Source of the DNA: Argyresthia goedartella | Taxonomy: Eukaryota; Arthropoda; Insecta; Lepidoptera; Argyresthiidae | Assembly: GCA_949825045.1 (NCBI GenBank) | Contig: OX463807.1 | Coordinates: 12,549,501 to 12,613,500, forward strand | Length of the DNA stretch: 64,000 nucleotides | Direction of reading: 5' to 3' | Shown here: positions 22,788 to 31,713 of the stretch, in pieces | Layout: every line of letters begins with the position of its first letter | How positions within the stretch are numbered: position 1 is the stretch's first letter | Made by a program: the position numbers and the translations under genes | The notes under the pieces: generated by a model | Told to the model about the DNA's origin: nothing | The model's input: only the letters and a program-made list of their open reading frames with translations | Databases searched by the model: none

Positions 22788-23283
22788 CCCGCAGCCTTTG
22801 ATGACGACGAAAAGGCCGAATGTCTTGTTGATAGCCTAGAAACCCACTGCACTCCCTCCTCACAACCGATACACCACGATCAACTTAAAATGGTCCGCTC
22901 TGAAGTTGATTACAAAAGTTCTCTCTCCCCCATTGACTCCCTTCCCAAGATTACCCTTAAGGAAGTGCAAAAAGTAATAAACGAACTCAAACCTAAGAAA
23001 GCCCCGGGGTTTGATAAAATCACTATCACGGAAATAAAACCTTTCCCTCTCATACTTATTACGTATGCGTTATCACGGTAATTTTCAATGCCTCCCTCCG
23101 TTTCTGTGCATTTCCAACGCTTGAAAAGAAGCTGACGTTATTAGCTTGCATAAACCCCGCAAAGATCGGACCGACCCCACTTGTTATTGTTCCATTAGCT
23201 TACTCCCTTCCAAAGGCAAAGTCTACGAACGGCCTATGCTCAACCGAATCAAAGACATTTGTATAGATAAAAACTCCATGTAG
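22788..23283 (+). pseudogene. Jockey-like LINE RT fragment, frameshifted
   Basis: From 22799 the frame reads FDDDEKAECLVDSLETHC and continues through VDYKSSLSPIDSLPKITLK, EVQKVINELKPKKAPGFDKI, the start of a Jockey/R1-type reverse transcriptase domain. After several frame losses, ADVISLHKPRKDRTDPTCY and SISLLPSKGKVYERPM follow, matching the next RT block. The catalytic core beyond this is missing and the fragment ends at about 23283. Confidence 0.75.
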
Positions 23284-23355
23284 TTTTAACAAACCTACCC
23301 TTAGTATTCAAACAGAAGTGACCTATAGCAACCTTGATTCTGTGAAACTACATGG
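23276..23355. repeat. Short inverted repeat CCATGTAGTTT / AAACTACATGG
   Basis: Perfect 11-bp arms at 23276-23286 and 23345-23355 enclose 58 bases. The left arm overlaps the end of the LINE fragment. It may mark a small insertion. Confidence 0.35.
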
Positions 23356-23559
23356 GGTCGCCTAGCTCGCTTCAGGCACACACTAACTTTCAAGATTTGG
23401 AAATAAAACAATATTAATTCTCATTTTTTATATTTATTAAATAATATAATATTTATCAAAAACTTGCTTTATAGCCCTAATCAAACTAATAAAAGAATCA
23501 ATGTGATTTTTTCTGCAATGGTGCCGCCATTGGTGGTCTATTAGCCAATCCTCAAAGTT

Positions 23560-24370
23560 TCTTTTGTAGTTTAACTAACTTTATTGAACCGCTTCTTTTA
23601 ATGGCATCATTGGCTTTCGATTTGCTGGGTGTGTGTCCTTATTCTTCTGTCACAAATTCTTCAGAATGGTTCACTTTCCCGTTAGCCGTCAGCGCATCAT
23701 ATACTCTCCAGTAATCTGTATGGATTTTGGTGCCTGGTTTCACATGTTTTTTAATTAAGGTATTAATACTTCTGCCGACCTCAAATTATCGGGACACACT
23801 TCTAATCTTAAGTTCATTTGTTATTTCATCGATAATTCCCAGCACCCAATGGCCTTCAACTTGTCTGCCACGGTTATATTTTCTCCTCTCAAACTTGCTT
23901 TCATCGATCTGGACAACTCTGCTGGGACCACCAATTAGTTCGTGGTTTTCTTGGTTGTCTATTTCATTCGCCACTATTGCTTCCCGGCAGTAGTTGAACC
24001 AGTCGCAAATAGTGACCTCAGATATAATAATTTCATCTTTGTATGAGCTATATTGAACTCTTGCCCAGTGGTATTCTATATCCTGGTAATTACACATATT
24101 CTATATCCTGGTATTATCCGAAACATTGTAGGGATGGCAATCTTGACATTTACAAACCATGTGTTTGAGGATCTAACTATTCTTTCGTATCTATATCTGG
24201 CTTTGTGGCACCGGAATGTTCCCACTGTGCCTTCAGGGACCAGTTTCGTAATGCCAGGATGTTGTGGTCATTTCTTTAGCCTTGGAAATAATCCATGTTT
24301 CTCTGCAAACGCAATGCAGGCTTCCTTGGTCCCGCATTCATCTAAAAGTAATAACAATGAGGTTTAATGG
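23560..24370 (-). pseudogene. Merlin-like (IS1016/ISXO2-type) transposase remnant
   Basis: On the minus strand the C-terminal half includes IIISEVTICDWFNYCREA, then GGPSRVVQIDESKF, RRKYNRGRQVEGHWVLG, and, after a frame change, PGTKIHTDYWRVYDALTANG. The IDESKF..RKYNRGR..GHWV block is the first catalytic Asp-Glu region of IS1595/Merlin transposases, and the HTDYW block holds the second Asp. The N-terminal portion (24100-24370, minus) has GTFRCHKARYRYERI, the usual zinc-ribbon-adjacent segment, with at least one stop (near 24270) and further frame loss. The third catalytic residue region is not clear. Terminal repeats were not found by eye. Confidence 0.8.
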
Positions 24371-24410
24371 TGTTTTGTAAAATTTGATTATAATTAAACC
24401 TATTTAACCT

Positions 24411-24883
24411 GATATGCCCACCTCGCAGTCTCTCAAAGTTGTAAAACTTCCGCACCTCCTTTACAAGCAGATGCCTCCTCTTCGGCTCGGATTCAGCAAA
24501 ACCAGAACCAGCAGCAACAGCGACAGCGGCACTTTGTAGGCAACTGCTGTCCCAATGGAACCGACCGCTTCAAAGAGTCCAAAGCCACTTCATCGCACTC
24601 ACTATATCCCGAAGGAGCCGACCACTCCAAAAAGTCCAAAGCCGGCGTCATTCCATCGGACTCACTATGTCCTGAAGGAGCCGACCGCTCCGAACAGTCC
24701 AAAACTGGCGTCACTTCATCGCATGAATCTGAAATCAGGCATCCTGAATTCGCAACACACGAAATACTCCAAAGTGAGAAAACAATCCAACTCGAGCGCG
24801 GGGCAAGCAAACTTGTGAAGAAGTTTCGTTATTGCACACGATTTACAAACTTAAAAACAAAAAACCGTCAATCCAAGCATTGA
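24411..24883 (+). CDS. Unrecognised ORF fragment with three 20-codon repeats
   Basis: One frame is open for 157 codons after a stop at 24408-24410 and ends TGA at 24881-24883, but has no early ATG. It starts AHLAVSQSCKTSAPPLQAD, has a Gln-rich stretch (QQNQNQQQQRQRHF), then three tandem units of about 60 bases (PEGADHSKKSKAGVIPSD and close variants), then a basic C-terminus (KLVKKFRYCTRFTNLKTK). The repeats keep frame and amino-acid content, suggesting they were once translated. No domain is recognised. It may be an ORF1 or gag-like fragment of a retroelement, or the last exon of an unknown gene. Confidence 0.35.
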
Positions 24884-25430
24884 CACACGCTTTTAGCACA
24901 GCAAGAACCAAATAAATATAAAATAAGATGCGTTCGTATAAACGCATCGCACTGTTATGACCCAAATCGTTGGGCCCTTTATAAAAAAGAACTTTTAAAG
25001 TTACAAAAAAATGTTTTATTTAATATCCGCTTGATTGCGCATGGATACATAGGTATCCAGGAATTTGTACCCTCCGATTGTTGTTGTTTCTTTTACACCA
25101 ATCACTTTATCCATAAGGACCGTATTCTATCTCTTTCTGCTTGAACTATGCTTTATTTTTTCATACAGCCACACTAAATTAAACGAGTAGTGTCATTTTT
25201 TTTAATATGTGTGTATAACTACGGCGCGCTGGCAAACGTTAACGAAACTTTGTAAGCCTATAAATAAATATTTTTTATCTACGAAATGCAAGTTTTTTTT
25301 TCGTATGTTAATGTAATACAGGAATCATATAAAATACATAAAAAAGTAGGTTGTAGATTTACTTTTGTTAAAAAATAAAATTATATTGACCTTAGTCTGT
25401 TTTACACACGAAGTCTGTGTTTACAAGTTT
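24884..25430. other. AT-rich intergenic stretch
   Basis: No gene is visible. A short inverted repeat (GATGCGTTCGTATAAACGCATC) near 24927-24948 is the only structure noted. Confidence 0.45.
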
Positions 25431-25556
25431 GTAACGACTGTACAAACAGTCTTAAAAACATCAACGCCTGACCATTAAAATCGTTTGTTTACGATCTCTT
25501 ATAATAACAAAGTTTCGAGCAGTAATCTTAAGTACCTACATCATAAATAATGTTTT

Positions 25557-25829
25557 TGTAAGGCGACTCGCCGCGCACTTGAGAGCAAGCGCACCGCGGC
25601 GATAAGCCGCGCATTCGGGGGCCTCCCGCGGGGAGTGCTTCGCGCAATCAAGCGGAAGAATAATGGGATACAGAGATTGACAAGAACTAGAAATAGGACT
25701 GGTCGCGACGAAGGTGGGAACAAGACTGCTGGAGATCAGGAGCTGTAAATGAGGGCTGGAGATAGAGATGTTAAGTCAGGAGTTGTGAATGACAAGCAGC
25801 ATAGTGGCTTGCAGTTTAGGGGTATAACA
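25557..25829 (-). repeat. Putative 3' LTR remnant of the errantivirus-like element
   Basis: On the minus strand a G-run (CTGCGGGGGG, polypurine-tract-like) is followed by TGTTATACCCCTAAACTGC, a plausible LTR start with TG. It lies directly after the env stop. The far end is uncertain because no second LTR exists for comparison. Short internal repeats (TCAGGAGCTGTAAATGA and TCAGGAGTTGTGAATGA on the plus strand) are present. Confidence 0.4.
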
Positions 25830-25866
25830 ACCCCCCGCAGTAGACTAAACTTCAGCGTAAAGAAGT

Positions 25867-27665
25867 TTATGCAATAGGAATCTCCACAAAAGGATATTTA
25901 GATGTTACAACGAAGTCTTGGAAGAGGAATGGGAGGTTGTTCTGATACTGGGTCTGGAGACTTATATTAGTAGAGTTGGTTTCACGGACTTGATTATTTG
26001 ACAGAGATTTGAGGAAAATAATGCGACCAAGCTTATACAATTTGAATGACACTACAACTAAAACACTAACTACCAGTAACCAAAGTATAATAGAATAGTG
26101 TACTTTGTATTTAACATATTTAACCAACTGTTTTCTATTTATGACTTCATCTAAATTTTGTACAAGGGTTGAGTCATTTATTATCTTAGGAGATTCTCTG
26201 AGTTTACCGAAATCTATATTATTGAGTGACATACGAGGTAATTTGGATTTTAGAAACTTATTTAAGTTACAACAACTATCGTTAATTATGCTATAGCTAC
26301 TCACAATATTAGTTATATTTATCGTGTTAGATGTTATATTTATCGGGTTGATAATTGGGTATTCCTGTAATAACCTTTACATAATTTCGGCATGATAAGA
26401 ATTCCGGTTCCTAACAAGTTTATTTCATGAACTTTATCGATACGTTCAACAGAGAGTTTGGAAAGGCTTGAATGGGTAAATATCCATTTGCTATTATCTA
26501 ATGGTTGCCAGATATCTATGCGGCCTTGTACAAATTTAGTGTTACACTGGTGTGGTACAGATTTCAAAGTTTTTGTTATGATATCAGTTTCAAATATTGG
26601 ATTAGCGTTTACATCACGTATTACTTTACATATGTAGTTCTGGTCGGTTACGCCTTTATAGATTTGGAGGTCATTAAATGATGAATATAAAGTCTTATCT
26701 AAACTTAAAGCCAGATATTTAAGAGTAGGTAATATCATAACAAATGACTCAGGTGATTCCACATTGTGATGAAAAGGTAGCGGAATACTATGATACGGGT
26801 CATATAGTTTGTAGGACACTAGCGGTATTCTTAAAATGAATATTATTTTATTATTTATGTAATAACATACAAGTTGTGAAATTAACAAGTTTATGTATAT
26901 TTTCTAAATTCAAATCAATAGGAATATGTCTCGATGGAGACAAATTGTGGTAGTTTCTAACTAATTCATCATAAAGTTGAATTGGAGTTATAACGGATAG
27001 ATGTAAAATATTACTATTCCTTAATGCTACACTATTAGCTAAATCTTCAATTTCAAAGGATAAAGTAAGGGGAAAACTATCTAATGCAATGATAATCTCA
27101 TTTATCGCTGCTTAACATAACATTTCATTTGTGACAATCGTAACGTTACTTACATAGTTTAGTTAACTTATCTAACGAGATTTGTGATTGAACTGATTGG
27201 CTTCATTTAAAGTTACTTTATTCATTACGTTTTTATAATGCTGAATTTTAGAATTCATTACCAACATATTTTGCTTTACAATACTTGCAATTTTACTCTC
27301 GTCATTTTATAATGTATTAATAGCTTCATTGTACTTTATTGCGTTGTCTTCATCTAAAGTTACAATTATATGTTTCAAAACTGTGCCTACTCCGCTAAAC
27401 CAAGCAGATCTTTTAATGCGACCCGACGTCAAATGGGAAATCGACTTAAAGTCTCGGATGGTGTCATGAGAACGTAAGGTAAGTAGTTCTAGGACGTTAT
27501 GGCATTCGGAGTTGTCTAAAACATGACGACACAGGAAACGGGAGGTACCAAAAATTTCATTTAAGTTATTGATGTAAGGTTTTATGAATTCAATGTCCTT
27601 GGGTATAACAACGTCGAGGCCGCCATCTCGCATCGTCGTTGTACCAATATGATTAAAGTATATCC
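25867..27665 (-). pseudogene. Errantivirus-like env remnant
   Basis: The minus strand holds three open pieces (27633-27307, 26888-26340, 26304-25867) separated by stops and frame changes. The first includes a basic cleavage-site motif RIKR followed by the start of a hydrophobic glycine-containing segment, the arrangement of a furin site and fusion peptide in gypsy/TED and baculovirus F-type proteins. The last piece has one clear transmembrane stretch (IILWLLVVSVLVVVSF) and a short tail. It is an old, broken copy; the assignment is by layout and motif, not by alignment. Confidence 0.7.
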
Positions 27666-27853
27666 TGGTTCTCCGTCGATAGGTTGGACGGATGGTTTAC
27701 AGCCATTTACTTGTGTTATTGCCAAATGAAATTAAATATAGGAATGACAGTTATAGAGGGACATTAGCAAGTTTTACTTCATCATAATGATGAGTGACAT
27801 GTTTAAGATTTATGAGGAGAGATAGGCTGTTATTACCTAGAATTTTGACAACC

Positions 27854-28720
27854 TTATAGAGACCTTTCCCTCTGGAAAGAGCGCTTCGCGCTCCAGCAGA
27901 GCTCCCGAGGAGAGAGCGCTTTGCGCATTCGGAGATTGTTTTTCAAGAAAACGTAGTCACCGGCTTTATATTGAACTGAGCATGTACGAGCATCATAATA
28001 GGATTTGGATAATTGCTTGAATCTGTTGATACTCTCAATGGATTTCTGTCTAGATAACTTTAAACGATGTTTCAACATTTTCAGATATTCAGGGTAAGTG
28101 GTATCAGGAGTTGAATTATATATATATATATATATATAATCTGGGAGTAACGGTTTGTTTCCGAATAGAAGTTCACGAGGAGTGAAATATGTTGTACAGT
28201 GGGTATAAGTGTTGTAAGCCAGTATGGCTGTATACACATAATTGGTCCAATTGTCTTTATTGCTACTGCCGAATGGTGATGACCATAGCTGTTTGATTTT
28301 GAGAAACTGGCAGGTCTTTTTAAAGATGACTGCCTTAAAATTTGTCCCTTGATCGGTAAGAATCATTCGGGGTATCCCGAAGAGAGATATAAAATGCACA
28401 AGGCAGTTGGTGAATTCTTCGGATATCACTGGACGTAGTGGATATGCAGGTTAAAATTTCGTAAGGTCATCTTGAATAGTCATTATATACTTTCATTTTG
28501 CAGGACCAGATTCAGGTAAAGGTCCTACAATATCGAGTATCCTTCTTTGGAAGGGAGCAGTGGATGTAGAAGTTAGCATAGGAGCTCTGTTAGGGCTTTA
28601 TTTTCCTGGCATAGGCGACATTCCTGGATATCCGTTTCAATATCATTCCACACTGCTCTCCAATAGTATCTTTCTTGAATTATTTTCAGCATTCTGACTG
28701 ATCCTAGATGACTGGCAATG
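27854..28720 (-). pseudogene. Gypsy-type integrase, deleted in the catalytic core
   Basis: Minus strand. The N-terminal zinc-binding region is visible at 28720-28580 (SHLGSVRMLKIIQERYYWR, then ECRLCQ). The core has LFGIPRMILTDQGTNFK with the second catalytic Asp. The sequence then jumps from WSSPFGSSNKDNW to YTAILAYNT, so the segment that should carry the catalytic Glu (the SNG..ER region) is missing. The C-terminal part has YDARTCSVQYKAGDYVFLKN. A TA microsatellite sits inside it at about 28118-28138. Confidence 0.82.
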
Positions 28721-28726
28721 GGAATT

Positions 28727-28914
28727 TAAAAAAGGAAACGCAAAAGATGCGACGACTGTGGAGTTTCTTCGGTGAGCTCTTCTCCACAGATTCCGCCATT
28801 GTGTTAGTGAACTCACCCAAAAAAATGTAATGACGGATCTAAGTGATGTAACAACATCCTATGGAAATAAATGATTTTTGATTTGATTTGATTTGATTTG
28901 ATTTGGAAATATTA
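28727..28914 (+). mobile_element. 5'-truncated LINE A 3' tail inserted in the gypsy integrase
   Basis: The 188 bases match the 3' UTR of LINE A (34316-34486) almost base for base, for example AAAGATGCGACGACTGTGG, CTCTTCTCCACAGATTCC and ACATCCTATGGAAATAAATG, followed by a TTTGAT repeat. It is in the opposite orientation to the host element and separates the linker (about 29000-28915) from the H2C2 region of the integrase. It is therefore younger than the gypsy copy. Confidence 0.93.
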
Positions 28915-29706
28915 TGGATGTCAAAGAGGATCTTTTTGATTTCGTTTGGTGTAGGATAAATGATTTTGTTGTGATATGTGTATACAGTGATGTTTGTTTT
29001 GTCAAAATGGAAATTTAATACGTTATAGATCTTGAAGAAATAATGCTTTTGGAAAGGATCTTTGAAATCGGAAATCGCAATGGAATCATGGTTTTCATGG
29101 ATGATGCTGTTTCCAACTTTTTTGAGAGTGTTATAGATGTCTGGATAAGAGGATTCGTGAAAATGATGGACTCATATGAACAATAAGTAAGTTTTATTAC
29201 CATATTCGATTTTAAGGTGTAAATGGAGCTCTCTTTCATTATTCAGGATGTCTTGGTCTTGAATATTGCCAAGAATTTTTTCAATATACGGATTAGACTC
29301 ATCCAAGTCAAGGAAAGTTGGAATGAGCAATATTTTTGCTGGACTTTTTAAGATTGATTCATTGTGTTTAATTTTTTGTGTATTGCCTGACTTATTTTTG
29401 TCTAGAGTGGTTTTTAAGAAGTCTGAGTAATTGCTATCATTCAGATATATTTCAGGTATTCGAGATTCAGTATGCGTAGGAATAACAATAGGGGTTAGAA
29501 CTGGGATTTATTACGTCTTGATCATCAAAAGAGAACGGGATAGGAGATGGTAATTCCAGAAGATAATCTTCCAATGGGTCATTGGAATCTTCTTCAATAC
29601 GAAGCAATGGATAACGCGGTGGTACACGATTACTTTCTACTGGATTGACTGGATATCTGGAGAGGGCGTCTGCGTTGCAGTTAGTTACACCCTTTTTATA
29701 TTCGAT

Positions 29707-30400
29707 TTAATAATCGAATTCGCAGAGTTTAAGACCCCATCTAACCAATTTTGATCTGGGATCCTTGCAGTTGACGAGCCATTTTAAGGGATGGTGATCG
29801 GAGATGATTTTGAATTTGCAACCGTAGAGGTAAGGTAGAAATACTCTGGTGCCAAAGAGGATGGCTAGGCATTCCTTTTCGGTTACGCTGTAATTGTATT
29901 CAGCCTTATTCAGCGTTCGAGAAACAAAAGAAATGGGTCGGCCACTTCCGAAAGGACCTTGAGAGAGAATGGCTGCTATCGCGTAGTTTAAGGCGTCGCA
30001 GGTAAAGACAAATGGTTTTGAGAAGTCAGGGTAAGCCAACAAAGGGGCTGAAGTTAGAAAGTTTTTCAATTTTTCAAAGGAAAGCTGGTGATCATGTTGC
30101 TAGAAGAAAGGGAACATCTTTCTTGAGTAGTGCAGTAAGTGGTTTTGAGATTTTGGATAGATTTGGAATGAATCTCCGATAATATCATACAAGACCAAGG
30201 AAGAATTTTATGTCTTTTGGACATTTGGGGACTGGAAATTCTTGCACGGCTTTAACCTTCCTCGGGATTTGACATAACATCCTGGTCTGCTATAATATGG
30301 CCAAGATATGATATTTCATTACAAAGAAATTGGCATTTGTCCGGTTGAAGTTTTTAATTGAAGTTGTGATTTCGTTCAAAGATGTTTGACAGGCTTTTTT
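29707..30400 (-). pseudogene. Gypsy-type RT C-terminus and RNase H
   Basis: Minus strand. At 30360-30080, with several frame changes, LQPDKCQFLCNEISYLGHII, YYRRFIPNLSKISKPLTALL and similar pieces give the RT thumb/connection. From 30069 the frame is open: LLAYPDFSKPFVFTCDALN (first RNase H Asp), NKAEYNYSVTEKECLAILF (Glu) and IISDHHPLKWL (Asp). RT fingers and palm (including YXDD) are lost at the truncation. Confidence 0.85.
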
Positions 30401-30404
30401 ATGC

Positions 30405-30678
30405 TTCGCTTCGCTCACCCCCTTTGCCCTTCACCTAAGTTACCGCAATTCTTTGCCCTGATATAAGCTGTGCAAACTAGTTTATCCTAGGCAAAACTAG
30501 TTTGTCCTGAAATCGGGTTTGGCCGGTAACATATACATAAAAAAAGAATAAAATCTTAACAACTGTGAAAAGCAACCTATAAATTTTAACATCAGTTTTC
30601 AAAATTTACAATTGGTTCGAAATATATTGACTACAAAAAAACTAAAATAATGCGGGCGTTGCCGTGGGCAAAAGCTAG
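30405..30678 (+). mobile_element. Helitron-like non-autonomous fragment with CTAG end
   Basis: It begins with the repeat shared with 13185-13262 and ends ATGCGGGCGTTGCCGTGGGC, AAAAG, CTAG, then T. A GC-rich short hairpin region a few bases before CTAG followed by T is the Helitron 3' terminus, and I recognise GCGGGC..GCCG.GGGC.AAAGCTAGT as a frequent end in lepidopteran Helitrons. The hairpin here is mutated (only GGC/GCC pairs fully). The 5' end is not identified. Confidence 0.55.
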
Positions 30679-30679
30679 T

Positions 30680-31170
30680 AAATTAATAAATTAATTCAAG
30701 CAATGCATAATTAAAAACGCCCAGAAAACTTTAAAGAAGTTGACATACTAACCCTTGCTAGCTTTTTTTTTTCGTCCGCTACCAACATAGGGAGCAGATG
30801 CTTAGCCCTGTCGCTCCAGTTAAAAATTTATTTAAGTAGTTCAAATCCGTTGAAGCCCTTGAAGCATTCTCCATTAATTAAAGCCTGGTGATACAGGGTT
30901 TCTCCTGTGCCATCTGGATAGTGCATAAACTAGTGAAACAGTGCTTAATTAGTCCATTTAGCGTTTTAGTTTCTCCTACTTAGTGCAGTGATGAAACCTA
31001 CGTGAGGGTGGTTGATAAACAAATGCGCCACCGACCGGAATGCGCCATCTGGCGTTGTGTAGCTAACCGAAAGTGTATCAATCCATTTCTTTTATGAACA
31101 TCTCTAATACACGCTACTGTAACAAACTAAGTCGTTCATCCCGTTTGAAAATAGGGGTCGCCGAAAATAG
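30680..31170. other. Intergenic stretch before LINE A
   Basis: No gene recognised. It may include LINE A 5' UTR sequence from about 30960, but no boundary is visible. Confidence 0.4.
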
Positions 31171-31181
31171 TTGTGTCTAAA

Positions 31182-31571
31182 AATGAACTCCGAGGTGTGC
31201 ATTCTTGCTACTAATGACTTTAACCGCCTAAAGTGTACCTCTTGCTAGTTGTACTATCACTACTCCTGTGTGCCGCTCACTGATCAAGAATTTAGGAAAA
31301 TGGTGCCGCTGAACAAGGGCCTACCGACCATACTCTTTTGCAGCCACAGTCCCCTGTATCAATTATAAACGTTGATATCGAAGCGCTGGTCCGCGCTGAC
31401 ATCGGTGCTGATGTCAGAACCATGATGGACAGTATGGAGGGCAAGTTGACCGTCTTTACCACCTGTCTAGGAACGGCTGAGCAGCGCATCTCTGACATGG
31501 AGGATACTATGAACAGCAAGGTTGACGAGCTAAAGAAACTGTCTGATGAAAACTTCCTGAAAACTGTCTGA
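31182..31571 (+). pseudogene. LINE A ORF1 remnant (zinc-finger-like start, coiled coil)
   Basis: From the ATG at 31182 a frame begins MNSEVCILATNDFNRLKCTS followed by C and a TAG, then LYYHYSCVPLTDQEFRKMV. The Cys and His spacing (KCTSC..YYHYSC) resembles the PHD-like finger found at the start of some LINE ORF1 proteins. After a frame change, 31338-31571 encodes a short coiled coil (DSMEGKLTVFTTCLGTAEQR, DMEDTMNSKVDELKKL). The middle of ORF1 is gone. Confidence 0.5.
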
Positions 31572-31713
31572 TGAAAAAGTCGAAACACTCAAAAGTAAAT
31601 GGTGAAATATGATCCCGTCTGTCCACTGCCAAAATCCAAAATATCCCGGAAAGAAAAATGAGAATCTGCGTGACATTGTCTAAACCAAGAGCAGTGTCAT
31701 ATATGTCCAGGTA

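Larger units (their letters stand above)
25557..30402 (-). mobile_element. Errantivirus-like gypsy retroelement, 5'-truncated, minus strand
   Basis: Reading on the minus strand the order is RT C-terminus, RNase H, integrase, env, then an LTR-like segment. This is the gypsy/TED type of layout with an env gene. Gag, protease and most of the RT are absent because the copy stops abruptly at about 30402, where a Helitron-like repeat begins. Many stops and frameshifts, an integrase deletion and an inserted LINE tail (28727-28914) make it a dead copy. Confidence 0.8.

Noticed and set aside
23727..24367. Plus-strand open frames of 88 and 104 codons, Leu/Ser/Phe-rich
   Set aside because: They are the reverse complement of the Merlin-like transposase coding strand.
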